Source: Spirochaetaceae bacterium
Lineage (GTDB): Bacteria; Spirochaetota; Spirochaetia; B11-G9
Length of the DNA stretch: 64,000 nt
Direction: 5' to 3'
Assembly (NCBI GenBank): GCA_015493635.1
Contig: WGCU01000081.1
Span: forward strand, 62,001 to 126,000
Positions 55,331-64,000 of this stretch are shown here, one piece after another; positions within the stretch are counted from its first letter, which is position 1, and each line of letters starts with the position of its first letter. Below the pieces are notes generated by a model. That model did no database searches. It worked only from the letters and a program-made list of their open reading frames with translations, and had not been told where the DNA came from. The translations under genes and the position numbers were made by a program.

Positions 55331-55624
55331 TAGGTTTTCTGCTGCTTCTTGGGTAGAACTGTCTTCAATGACAGGCTCTTTATTGTATGCTTCCAGAATT
55401 TTATCCTGTAACACATTTCTGAACTCAGAATTTATTGGATGTGCAACATCTTTATAATCACCTGCTTTTGTTTTCCTGCTTGGCATAGCGATAAACGCAC
55501 CATTCTTTCCCTCAATAACCTTAACATTGTGGACGACGAAGCAATCATCAAAGGTAACCGTAACATACGCTTTTAATTTTCCATCGGCACCAACCCTTCG
55601 AATCCTAATGTCAGTAATTTCCAT
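55328..55624 (-). CDS. spoVG: SpoVG-family nucleic-acid-binding regulator
   Basis: 98 residues starting [20 protein letters not shown], the usual SpoVG opening, with [20 protein letters not shown] followed by a HPIN motif, the family's core. SpoVG binds RNA and DNA in Gram-positives and in Borrelia and acts as a post-transcriptional and transcriptional regulator. The ATG at 55624 has GGAGG six bases upstream, so I reject the longer frame that overlaps ispE. The C-terminal tail ([12 protein letters not shown]) is acidic and variable in the family. Confidence 0.95.
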   Translation of the reverse strand: MEITDIRIRRVGADGKLKAYVTVTFDDCFVVHNVKVIEGKNGAFIAMPSRKTKAGDYKDVAHPINSEFRNVLQDKILEAYNKEPVIEDSSTQEAAENL

Positions 55625-55646
55625 AATCCCTCCATGACGATACACA

Positions 55647-56525
55647 TCAGCTATTTTCTGAATTGTAAACCGCCTGAGTGGGATTCGCAAGCATTTTTCC
55701 TTTATGTACTCTTTTAAATGATTTTTTTAGTACTTTTTCTCCCTCCGCTGCTGATTTTTCATCTTCGAAAATACCGAAAACAGAAGAACCGCTGCCTGAA
55801 ACCATGTGAAAAAGGGATCCTGCATCCCTAAGAGCCTGCAATACTTGAGAGTATATATTATTTCCTTTCATAAGAATGGAATGAAAATCATTAAAAAACC
55901 GCCATTCCCGGGGATACCGCTCATACATAGCTGTAATATCAATCCTATCCCGCTTTCTATCGGGATTCTGATCGATTTCCTTATACGCATCGGCCGTTGA
56001 TACCACTAACCCTGTTTCAATAATAAGAAGAGGCAGTTCCCACTTCGTTTTGACAGGAATAACCTTTTCCCCCCGGCCCGTAACATAAGCTGTGGGAGAT
56101 CCAAAAAAGAAGGGAACATCACTCCCGATGGTTTCTCCCAGTTTCATAAGCTCAGTTACAGTCAAACGGGTATTAAACAAACGATTCAACCCAATCAGCG
56201 TTGATGCTGCATCACTCGACCCGCCTCCAAGTCCGCCTCCGGCTGGTATAACCTTTTTACATGTAATTTTCAGATCAGAGGAGACACCTGTATGTTCCCT
56301 GAAAACATTCACTGCTTTGTAAATAAGATTTTGATAAACAGGAAAAGCAAAATTCCCGCTCAGATGGAAATTGTCAGAAAAGGAACCTGTTGAAACAGTA
56401 AGTTGATCATGAAAAGAAACTGCCTGAAAAAGTGAACGTACGAGATGATAACCATCATGACGTTTTGAGCCGATTTCAAGATGAAGATTGATTTTAGCGG
56501 GAGCATTTACAGACACGGTTTTCAC
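55647..56525 (-). CDS. ispE: 4-diphosphocytidyl-2-C-methyl-D-erythritol kinase IspE
   Basis: About 292 residues of the GHMP kinase fold: [20 protein letters not shown], the ATP loop [26 protein letters not shown] and the late [10 protein letters not shown]. It performs the ATP-dependent fourth step of the MEP isoprenoid pathway. The start is uncertain: the frame is open to a TTG at 56585, which lies inside the divergent cheX promoter; the GTG at 56525 gives a normal-length N-terminus, but neither has a clear ribosome-binding site. A TTGAAA-17-TACGAT promoter-like pair ends a few bases before the GTG. spoVG follows 22 bp later. Confidence 0.9.
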   Translation of the reverse strand: MKTVSVNAPAKINLHLEIGSKRHDGYHLVRSLFQAVSFHDQLTVSTGSFSDNFHLSGNFAFPVYQNLIYKAVNVFREHTGVSSDLKITCKKVIPAGGGLGGGSSDAASTLIGLNRLFNTRLTVTELMKLGETIGSDVPFFFGSPTAYVTGRGEKVIPVKTKWELPLLIIETGLVVSTADAYKEIDQNPDRKRDRIDITAMYERYPREWRFFNDFHSILMKGNNIYSQVLQALRDAGSLFHMVSGSGSSVFGIFEDEKSAAEGEKVLKKSFKRVHKGKMLANPTQAVYNSENS

Positions 56526-56578
56526 AATGTCGTTATCGTAAAAGAAAGCAGTGTTTTTTTCAATCCTTCTTTTTTCAT

Positions 56579-56607
56579 TTGACAACTTGTACCGGGTTTT
56601 TTATACT
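56579..56607 (+). promoter_or_regulatory. Sigma-70 promoter of cheX, candidate leaderless
   Basis: Perfect -35 TTGACA (56579-56584), 17-base spacer, -10 TATACT (56602-56607). Only six bases (GTTCTC) separate the -10 from the ATG at 56614, so the predicted transcription start is the start codon itself. Confidence 0.75.
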
Positions 56608-56613
56608 GTTCTC

Positions 56614-57087
56614 ATGGAAGAAAAAGATCTGGAATTATTCATTGATGCAACAGCTGCTGTTTTCAACGAAATCGGTTTTGAAGTTTCTGTTACCAAACCA
56701 GCTGTTAATAGTGATTTTACTGCGGATGTCGTTGCAAATATTGGAATAACCGGAGATATAAAGGGTTTCCTCATTCTAAAATCAAACCTGGCAAGCGCTC
56801 ATGCATTTATTACAAAGATGCTTTCAAACCTCAATATGGAAACTGAGGAAGTGGATTTCGGCCAATTCCATAAAGAAGCAATGGGAGAGGTATTAAACCA
56901 GATCTCAGGACGGAGCACCATGCTGCTGGAAGAGAGGGATATTCACTGTAATATTACCCCCCCCACCCTTATCATCGGGAACAAAATAGATTCCAACCCG
57001 GCTGACTCGGAATATACTTTTAACAGATACCTGTCAGGAGATTTCGGAACCTTTAATTTTTATGTTGGTGTAAAAAATAATTCATAA
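56614..57087 (+). CDS. CheX-type chemotaxis phosphatase domain protein
   Basis: 157 residues of the CheC/CheX/FliY fold, starting MEEKDLELFIDATAAVFNEI. The segment FHKEAMGEVLNQISGRSTML matches the CheX 'E...N...G' active-site helix (Glu and Asn) that dephosphorylates CheY-P. CheX is the main CheY phosphatase in spirochaetes; a paralogue with another role is possible. It has no Shine-Dalgarno sequence and a strong promoter six bases upstream. The frame continues 21 codons upstream, but these would lie in the promoter. Confidence 0.85.
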   Translation: MEEKDLELFIDATAAVFNEIGFEVSVTKPAVNSDFTADVVANIGITGDIKGFLILKSNLASAHAFITKMLSNLNMETEEVDFGQFHKEAMGEVLNQISGRSTMLLEERDIHCNITPPTLIIGNKIDSNPADSEYTFNRYLSGDFGTFNFYVGVKNNS

Positions 57088-57093
57088 ATTCAG

Positions 57094-57123
57094 TTGACAT
57101 AATTTAAACCATTACCGTACATT
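57094..57123 (+). promoter_or_regulatory. Sigma-70 promoter of the hyperacidic small protein
   Basis: Perfect -35 TTGACA (57094-57099), 18-base spacer, -10 TACATT (57118-57123). Predicted leader about 20 bases, with AGGCAGGAG before the ATG at 57150. It begins seven bases after the cheX stop, so the small gene has its own promoter. Confidence 0.65.
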
Positions 57124-57149
57124 ATCGTATAGGCAGGAGAAGAAAAAAC

Positions 57150-57377
57150 ATGATTGATGATGATGATGATTTTTATGATGATAGTTTTGATGATTATGAA
57201 AATGATTATGATGATAGTTTTTCAGATATCGACGACGATTTTGAAGAAGATGTTTTTGACGATGACACTGATGACTATGATGATGAATCCCTTGAAGAAG
57301 ACGATGATTTTCCGGAAGAAGAAGATGATGATATAGACTACTATGACGGCCTTGATTATGATGATTTTGATGATTGA
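57150..57377 (+). CDS. Hyperacidic small protein (75 aa), unknown
   Basis: 75 residues with 37 Asp and 9 Glu, 14 Phe/Tyr, and no Lys, Arg or His at all. The acidic runs are broken by aromatic residues at intervals of about four to six (DDDFYDDSFDDYENDYDD). Such a protein would be disordered and strongly negative, perhaps a metal or basic-protein binder or a nucleic-acid mimic; this is speculation. It is supported as a gene by a good promoter, AGGCAGGAG before the ATG and a clean frame. The parallel frame +4 (Met/Ile-rich) is a shadow. The 3' end overlaps rsfS by 22 bp. Confidence 0.65.
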   Translation: MIDDDDDFYDDSFDDYENDYDDSFSDIDDDFEEDVFDDDTDDYDDESLEEDDDFPEEEDDDIDYYDGLDYDDFDD

Positions 57378-57733
57378 TACACTATTTTCCCGTTAAACCA
57401 TAATTTTTCCAGATTATAAAAAGATCTCACCTCACTGTTCATGAGATGAATAACAAAATCTCCGCAGTCTATAAGTTCCCATCCATTTTCTGATATGTTT
57501 TTATGTCTATGATAGACATCAATATTATGTTCTGAAAGAAAGGTTTTAAGCAATCTTACAAGCCCTTTCAAATGTCCCAGACTTGAACTTGTTGAAATTA
57601 TAAAATATTTTGTCCAGCTGCTGTATTCGGAAATATCAAGAACAACAGTCTGTTCCCCTTTGTGTTCGTCAATAAATCTGCCTATTAAAAGAGCAGTTTT
57701 TTCATCATCTTTAGTCTTTACAATATCTTCCAT
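57356..57733 (-). CDS. rsfS: Ribosome silencing factor RsfS
   Basis: 125 residues starting MEDIVKTKDDEKTALLIGRF. Family features: VVLDISEYSSWTKYFIISTS, a Ser-rich HLKGLVRLL segment, GWELIDCGDFVIHLMNSEVR followed by FYNLEKLW. RsfS binds uL14 and blocks subunit joining under starvation. The longer frame to 57790 lies within the LCP gene. The start overlaps that gene by 23 bp, and the gene is last in the rplU operon, overlapping the convergent hyperacidic gene. Confidence 0.93.
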   Translation of the reverse strand: MEDIVKTKDDEKTALLIGRFIDEHKGEQTVVLDISEYSSWTKYFIISTSSSLGHLKGLVRLLKTFLSEHNIDVYHRHKNISENGWELIDCGDFVIHLMNSEVRSFYNLEKLWFNGKIVYQSSKSS

Positions 57734-58910
57734 CAAAATCTTTCCCCAAAACCACAATGACATCAGAACTGTCATTGAGTATATTTTCATTTAAAATATC
57801 AATTGTATTTGAATATTTCACATTTTTACATTTTATAATTTCAGCAATTTTATCAGCGGCTTCTGTATCCATACTCCGGCTGAGAACAAACGTTTTTTCC
57901 AGACTGTCTGTAGAATAATTACTTAAATTCAAAATAGTATATCCGAAACTTTTAAAAACCTGCGCAGTTCTTCCTGCAAGACCGTTCTGTCCTGTTCCGT
58001 TAAGTATGTCAATTTGCAGGTGGAGGGAACTGTTACTGGAAATTTCCGCATTAGCGAGAGATTCCACTGTCTGATTAACGGTTTCCTTCAAGAGCTTCCC
58101 CTCATAATGCGGAAAAAGGAGCAGTTTATCCCCTATTTTTCTATTCGTACCAAGAACCCTCTGAAAAACTAACTTATCAGAATCGAGCATTTTTATCTCT
58201 TTAAAAAAGGCAACAACTGCATTTTTAGACAAGTTTGATTTTAATGAAGTATAAAGAAGGGTATCTACGGTCCTGCTGTTTAAAAGGGTGTTCTTCTCCC
58301 CTATTTTTAGAAAAAGAGCCTGTAGTACCTTTTGTCTTCTACTGATACTCTCAACACTCATCTCCCCTTTCTCATTATACTCCATGTAGGTGACTGCTTT
58401 TTCACCGTCAAGAACAACATTTCCGGCAGGAAGAAGAACAAGATTATCAGCATTTATTATTTCTACCGGATTCGGTATAAAAAGCTTTATACCGTCAAAG
58501 ATGTCAACAATTCTTGCCAGATCTCTTTTATCGATGATCATGTAGTAAGGGATTTTGAGCCCGGTCAACTCCTCCACTTTCTCTATGAACGGAAGAGGTT
58601 TTTTTACTGAAAAAAGTGAATCGATACTTCCCATTTTGTTTACGGTGGTGAGAATTGATCCAATATTACCGGGTATGTCAAAGAGAGAACCCTTGCGGGT
58701 ACGTGAATTGTATAGAAATACTTCACTGTACATCAGAGTATCTCCATCTTTCAAGAGGAAGAGGACATTCAGGTTTTCCTTCTTTTCCAAAGCTGCTGTT
58801 ATTTTATCCGCCCTTATTTGGGAAAAGATAAAAACTCCAGCGCTGACTATTACAAGAACAATAAGAACAAGAAAAATAAAAGCTTTATCCAATCCTTTCC
58901 TTCTTTTCAC
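57711..58910 (-). CDS. LytR-CpsA-Psr (LCP) protein with LytR_C domain
   Basis: 399 residues. An N-terminal membrane span (about 9-30, FIFLVLIVLVIVSAGVFIF) is followed by the LCP domain with AVTYMEYNEKGEMSVESISRR, a divergent form of the catalytic Arg/Asp region, and a C-terminal LytR_C domain (LQIDILNGTGQNGLAGRTAQ). LCP enzymes attach glycopolymers to peptidoglycan in Gram-positives; in spirochaetes the acceptor is unknown. It lies 4 bp after yqeK and overlaps rsfS by 23 bp, the usual yqeK-lytR-rsfS order. Confidence 0.87.
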   Translation of the reverse strand: MKRRKGLDKAFIFLVLIVLVIVSAGVFIFSQIRADKITAALEKKENLNVLFLLKDGDTLMYSEVFLYNSRTRKGSLFDIPGNIGSILTTVNKMGSIDSLFSVKKPLPFIEKVEELTGLKIPYYMIIDKRDLARIVDIFDGIKLFIPNPVEIINADNLVLLPAGNVVLDGEKAVTYMEYNEKGEMSVESISRRQKVLQALFLKIGEKNTLLNSRTVDTLLYTSLKSNLSKNAVVAFFKEIKMLDSDKLVFQRVLGTNRKIGDKLLLFPHYEGKLLKETVNQTVESLANAEISSNSSLHLQIDILNGTGQNGLAGRTAQVFKSFGYTILNLSNYSTDSLEKTFVLSRSMDTEAADKIAEIIKCKNVKYSNTIDILNENILNDSSDVIVVLGKDFDGRYCKD

Positions 58911-58914
58911 AGAA

Positions 58915-59476
58915 TCACCCTTTCAATCCAGAATTCAGAAGATCATCATACAATAAAATTGAGTCCTCGACAATTGCATTTCCACTATTCCTGAGATGGG
59001 TAATTTCTTTTGACAGAATTTCAAGAACCATGGCGTCCAGGCTCATCTTGAGAATTTTCTGACGGTATGCGTCATCTATGTGCGTTCTTCCTGGTTCAAT
59101 ATAATCAGCTACAAACAGTATCTTCCCTATAACCCCCATACCGGTATGTCCGGTTGTATGCCAGCGTACTGCCTGCAGAACAGGTTCATCAGATAAACTG
59201 AATTGCTCAGAAAGTAAAACAGCTCCAGCTCTTCCATGAAGCAGAACAGGGTGCTCTCTTTCATAGGGTGTTGTTGTATAGATATCTTTCTCAGCAAGAG
59301 CTATCTTTTCATTGTCATGTAGTTCCCGGGCAATATCGTGCGCAATACCCGCAATTTTACCGGGAGCTTCATCAATACCAAAGAGATTACAGAGATAGCC
59401 GCACATCCTTGAAGTGGCCATTGAATGTTCAAGTCTGCTCTGTGTAACGTTTTGTTCAAGATAGCGTTTTATCCTG

Positions 59477-59484
<8 letters not shown>
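58915..59484 (-). CDS. yqeK: YqeK-type HD domain hydrolase (symmetrical Ap4A hydrolase)
   Basis: 189 residues starting MYNRIKRYLEQNVTQSRLEH. HD-domain residues are visible: RLEHSMATSRMC, IAHDIARELHDN, HPVLLHGRAGAVLL and AVRWHTTGH. YqeK hydrolyses Ap4A to ADP. The longer start at 59505 would sit further inside nadD; the Met at 59484 overlaps the nadD end by 8 bp and fits family length. Confidence 0.91.
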
Positions 59485-61044
<1,560 letters not shown>

Positions 61045-61058
61045 TCAGTTTTTTCCCT

Positions 61059-61313
61059 TTATACAGAAGTATCGATATTTATATATTTTCTGCCGAGTTT
61101 TACGGAAAAAACAACTTTCCCCGCTTCTTTTGCAAAAAGAGTGTCATCTTTACCTTTCCCGACATTAAGACCAGGATGGAACTTTGTTCCCCTCTGGCGG
61201 ATAATAATCTCTCCGGCTTTTACAATCTGTCCACCGAACCGCTTTACTCCTAATCTTTGAGAATTGGAATCCCGACCGTTTTTTGAGCTTCCTCCACCTT
61301 TTTTATGTGCCAT
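61059..61313 (-). CDS. rpmA: 50S ribosomal protein L27
   Basis: 84 residues starting [20 protein letters not shown], with [20 protein letters not shown], the standard bL27 sequence. The N-terminus reaches the peptidyl-transferase centre. It begins directly with the mature form, with no Firmicutes-type pre-sequence, although a Prp protease gene is adjacent. AAGGAG five bases upstream supports the ATG. Confidence 0.97.
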   Translation of the reverse strand: MAHKKGGGSSKNGRDSNSQRLGVKRFGGQIVKAGEIIIRQRGTKFHPGLNVGKGKDDTLFAKEAGKVVFSVKLGRKYINIDTSV

Positions 61314-61315
61314 AC

Positions 61316-61657
61316 CTACTCCTTCATCTCTTTATATATGCTGACAGAACAATTTTGCGGATATTCTGCTTCCAGATCTTTCAACCCGGTCAGGCTGAAG
61401 GATGTTACTCCCCGGAGCCAGTCCGACAATGAATCTCCATCAACCTCTATACCCAGGGCAAACTCACCCCTCATGTCAACAGAACCCTTTACAAGTACTC
61501 CGTCTTTTGACTCGAGAGTCCTGGCAAGGGTTCTAAGCAATACAGAAACTGATGCACAGACAATATCCTGACCCCTGTCAGCAGCTCCTGAATGTCCGGT
61601 TGCCTGTATACCCGACAGCAAACCGGCAGTATTCAACTGTACGGTAACCTTAATCAA
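61316..61657 (-). CDS. prp: Ribosomal-processing cysteine protease Prp
   Basis: 113 residues of the YsxB/Prp family. The active-site pair is visible in [20 protein letters not shown]: His22 and Cys34, the same positions reported for Staphylococcus Prp. In Firmicutes it removes the N-terminal extension of pre-L27. It sits between rplU and rpmA as in those bacteria (7 and 2 bp gaps). The L27 encoded next door has no extension, so its substrate is unclear here. Confidence 0.92.
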   Translation of the reverse strand: MIKVTVQLNTAGLLSGIQATGHSGAADRGQDIVCASVSVLLRTLARTLESKDGVLVKGSVDMRGEFALGIEVDGDSLSDWLRGVTSFSLTGLKDLEAEYPQNCSVSIYKEMKE

Positions 61658-61664
61658 AAACTGA

Positions 61665-61979
61665 TTAAGCTCCTGTAATTTCCTGTACCTTTAAATAAGA
61701 ATAGGTTTCCCTATGTCCCTGTTTTCTCCGGTAACCTTTTCTCTTCCGGAACTTGATAATAACAACCTTTTTCCCTTTTTTACTTTCTTCCAGGGTTGTT
61801 TTAACCATTGCTCCTTTAACATAAGGAGTTCCAATTTTTACCGAATCATCCTTTTTCAACAGAAGTACTGAATCAAAATCGATTGAATCACCATTCTCAC
61901 CATCGATTCTATCTACTTTAAGAACAGCACCTTCTTCGGCTTTGTACTGTTTACCTTTAATTTCAACCATTGCGTACAT
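61665..61979 (-). CDS. rplU: 50S ribosomal protein L21
   Basis: 104 residues starting MYAMVEIKGKQYKAEEGAVL, with KKVVIIKFRKRKGYRRKQGH, the bL21 signature. Binds 23S rRNA in the 50S subunit. First gene of the operon with prp, rpmA, obgE, nadD, yqeK, LCP and rsfS; GAGGT seven bases before the ATG. Confidence 0.97.
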   Translation of the reverse strand: MYAMVEIKGKQYKAEEGAVLKVDRIDGENGDSIDFDSVLLLKKDDSVKIGTPYVKGAMVKTTLEESKKGKKVVIIKFRKRKGYRRKQGHRETYSYLKVQEITGA

Positions 61980-62017
61980 GCAGTCAACCTCAATTTATCT
62001 ATTTCTTAAGTCCATCT

Positions 62018-62047
62018 CTTATAGCATAAGAGCCTTGATCTGGTCAA
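62018..62047 (-). promoter_or_regulatory. Extended -10 promoter of the rplU operon
   Basis: -35 TTGACC (62042-62047), 18-base spacer, -10 TATAAG (62018-62023) preceded by TGC, an extended -10. The leader to the rplU ATG at 61979 is about 30 bases. It lies just downstream of argS. Confidence 0.7.
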
Positions 62048-62052
62048 GAGTA

Positions 62053-63813
62053 TTACATACGTTCAAGAAAGGGGATACCCACAAGATAGTAAGCATTTTT
62101 AAGAACTTGAAGAATCGATTTAACCAGTTCAATCCGGGTAAGAGCACGATTCTTGTCAGTATCTGACAGTATCTGCACATCATGATAATAGCGGCTGAAC
62201 AACTTGGACAACTCATACAGATACCCTGTAATAAATTGGGGGTTCAACTCGTTTCCTGCGTTTCTTACCACTTCCGGATAGACAGCACATTTTTTTACCA
62301 GTTCCCGCTCAATATCAGTACTCAGCATGGTATAATCCACCTCGGCATCTGAAAAAGAGGCTCTCTCACGATCAAATTTTCTTAGCATGCTGCTTATCCG
62401 GGCACCCATGTACTGAAGATAAGGACCGGTATTGCCATTAAATGAAATTGATTCTTTCGGATTAAAAATCATATCTTTTCCGGGAGATACCTGCAACAGA
62501 TAATAATTTAATGCCGCCAGAGCTACAGCTCCGGTTGTTTTTTCTACATCTCCCACTTTTTCAGTTCTCTCTTTTTCAGCTATTTCAGCAAAAGCCATTT
62601 TCTTGAGACCGGCGAAGAGATCATCTCCATCAACAACAGTCCCCTCTCTCGACTTCATTTTCCCGTCAGGAAGATTAACCATACCGTATGACAGATGAAA
62701 CAGGTCATTGGCCCATTCGAACCCCAGTTTTTTGAGAATATAGAAGAGTACCTGAAAATGATACTGCTGTTCGGAACCGACAACATAGATCAATTTCTCA
62801 AAAGGCCAGTCATTATGTCGCGCAATAGCAGTACCTATATCCTGAGTAAGGTACAGAGATGTACCGTCACTGCGTAATAAAACCTTTTTATCAAGATTTA
62901 TTTCCGTCAGGTCTGCCCACACAGAGCCATCCTTTTCCTGATAAAAAACACCCCTTTCAAGACCTTTCATAATCTCGGCTTTTCCGGTTTTGTACGTTTC
63001 GCTTTCAAAATAAAAGGCATCAAATTGTATCCCTGTGTTGGCATAGGTCTGCTTGATACCGTCAATTGTCCATCTGTTCATTCTTTGCCAGAGGGCAGTC
63101 ACCTCTGGATCGCCGGCTTCCCACGCCCTGAGCATAGCCCGGGCTTCATTTTCAGCTTCAGGATACTCTTTCGACCATTCATTGTACCGCACATAGTACT
63201 TGCCGACAAAATGATCACTTTTCATCCCCTCACTTTCGGGAGTTGTACCGGCTCCGAATTTCTTATATGCGAGCATGGATTTACAGATGTGAATACCGCG
63301 GTCATTGATAAGGTTTACTTTCCGGACATCAGCTCCGTTAGCCGCAAGTATTCGGGAAACACTCTCTCCGATGGAGTCATTTCTGAGATGCCCCAAATGG
63401 AGAGGTTTGTTGGTATTTGGACAGGAAAATTCAACCATTATCTTTCTGTTTTTTAAAGAACCAGTATTTCCGAAACGATTTCCCTCACTACTGATCTTTT
63501 TTAAAACCCTCGCTGCCGTTTCAGTTATATCAACCTTGATATTTATATAAGGACCTGATACAGAAATGACCGCTTTTTCATTACCTTTCTCAAGATATTT
63601 TTTAAGTTCACCTGCAATAACGGCGGGACTTTTTTTAAAAATTTTAGCGGCAAAAAAGAGAGGAACCGCGATATCACCGAGTTCAGGCTTAGGAGGGGTC
63701 TCAAGTATCAGTTGAAGAGAATTCACGGAAAAATCATCTATTCCGGTATTTTCCGCATAACTTTCAAGGGAGGCAAGTAGCTTCTGTGCCCAGTAGTTTT
63801 TCAGTTCTTCCAT
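62053..63813 (-). CDS. argS: Arginyl-tRNA synthetase
   Basis: 586 residues, class I. The N-terminal additional domain is about 1-115, the HIGH motif appears as NTNKPLHLGHLRND (HLGH) near 140, KMSK is replaced by KMKS in LPDGKMKSREGTVV, and the C-terminal DALR domain begins near FNGNTGPYLQYMGAR. It charges tRNA-Arg. The K-M-K-S variant is normal for ArgRS. The next gene upstream is the YfiH-like gene (23 bp). Confidence 0.97.
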   Translation of the reverse strand: MEELKNYWAQKLLASLESYAENTGIDDFSVNSLQLILETPPKPELGDIAVPLFFAAKIFKKSPAVIAGELKKYLEKGNEKAVISVSGPYINIKVDITETAARVLKKISSEGNRFGNTGSLKNRKIMVEFSCPNTNKPLHLGHLRNDSIGESVSRILAANGADVRKVNLINDRGIHICKSMLAYKKFGAGTTPESEGMKSDHFVGKYYVRYNEWSKEYPEAENEARAMLRAWEAGDPEVTALWQRMNRWTIDGIKQTYANTGIQFDAFYFESETYKTGKAEIMKGLERGVFYQEKDGSVWADLTEINLDKKVLLRSDGTSLYLTQDIGTAIARHNDWPFEKLIYVVGSEQQYHFQVLFYILKKLGFEWANDLFHLSYGMVNLPDGKMKSREGTVVDGDDLFAGLKKMAFAEIAEKERTEKVGDVEKTTGAVALAALNYYLLQVSPGKDMIFNPKESISFNGNTGPYLQYMGARISSMLRKFDRERASFSDAEVDYTMLSTDIERELVKKCAVYPEVVRNAGNELNPQFITGYLYELSKLFSRYYHDVQILSDTDKNRALTRIELVKSILQVLKNAYYLVGIPFLERM

Positions 63814-63836
63814 TTTTATAACTCCTGGCAGACACC

Positions 63837-64000
63837 CTATCCAAAATAACCAATCAATGCAAGCATCCTTGTAAAGTTCTCCGGACCCTGGCGTCTGTAA
63901 GACCCGTACTTTTCATTGCAGATGGTACATTCATGAAAATCATAAACATTATGTATACCGAGAGAATAAAGAAGATCATAATTTGCTGACTTTAAATTCA
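63837..64000 (-). CDS. YfiH/DUF152 laccase-domain protein, C-terminal end (cut by window edge)
   Basis: The last 53 or so codons on the minus strand: ...NLKSANYDLLYSLGIHNVYD, then FHECTICNEKYGSYRRQGPE and NFTRMLALIGYFG with a TAG at 63839-63837. The pattern 'CT....YSYRR.G..T.R..A.IG' is the C-terminus of the YfiH/LACC1 (multicopper polyphenol oxidase, later purine nucleoside phosphorylase) family. The Cys is one zinc ligand. The N-terminal part is outside the window. Confidence 0.8.
   Translation of the reverse strand, partial: NLKSANYDLLYSLGIHNVYDFHECTICNEKYGSYRRQGPENFTRMLALIGYFG

Overview
The window reads as chromosomal DNA of a free-living spirochaete (order Spirochaetales, Spirochaeta/Treponema-like) of moderately low GC. 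The basis is inference from gene content: three DUF115-type motility-accessory (flagellin glycosylation) proteins, a UPF0164-like outer-membrane barrel fused to an OmpA domain, a DUF5312-like protein, a CheX-type chemotaxis protein, SpoVG, and a spirochaete-like order of housekeeping genes. There are no phages, insertion sequences or CRISPR arrays. The DNA is very compact: most neighbours are 0-15 bp apart or overlap, and most genes are on the minus strand.

Region 1 (1-13 kb, minus): tRNA-Thr and tRNA-Tyr with their own promoter and terminator, then a long co-directional array: Cys-cluster protein, metallo-beta-lactamase-fold hydrolase, small protein, giant barrel/Ig-repeat/OmpA protein, mltG, dnaG, rpoD, a zinc-ribbon coiled-coil protein, the RNase P RNA gene, a TPR membrane protein and mreB (cut by the window edge). 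Region 2 (13-22.7 kb, mixed): map, aroH and a small membrane protein; a plus-strand HAD / SPFH-like / HIT trio; a DUF5312-like protein; thiamine pyrophosphokinase; a GH20-like TIM-barrel protein; a DUF1015 protein; a Sua5/TsaC-type protein and an FtsB-like protein.

Region 3 (22.9-31.3 kb, mainly plus) is the most unusual part: a 744-residue acidic scaffold-like protein with a 15-bp tandem repeat, a GAF/GGDEF-like protein without a GGDEF motif, two DUF115 proteins, a MEMO protein on the other strand, and a membrane-bound degenerate GGDEF protein. A third DUF115 gene follows a SurA-like chaperone at 40-43 kb. Region 4 (31-40 kb, minus) is mcsA-mcsB-clpC (protein-arginine phosphorylation and proteolysis, with no ctsR next to it), RNase Z, and a Gld-type ABC transporter with GldG and DUF4340 partners.

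Region 5 (43-55 kb, minus): rplY, pth (apparently with a CTG start), tilS, ftsH, a TPR protein with Asp-rich calcium-type motifs, an HtrA-like lipoprotein protease, a receiver-PAS-histidine kinase and NarL-type regulator, and lepA. Together they look like an envelope quality-control and translation block. Region 6 (55-64 kb): tRNA-Gln, spoVG, ispE, a plus-strand cheX with a candidate leaderless promoter, a 75-residue hyperacidic protein, then the rplU-prp-rpmA-obgE-nadD-yqeK-LCP-rsfS operon with its own promoter, argS, and the 3' end of a YfiH/laccase-domain gene.

Two architectural features stand out. All six convergent gene pairs overlap tail to tail, leaving no intergenic terminators. Several genes also have a -10-like hexamer ending six bases before the ATG.
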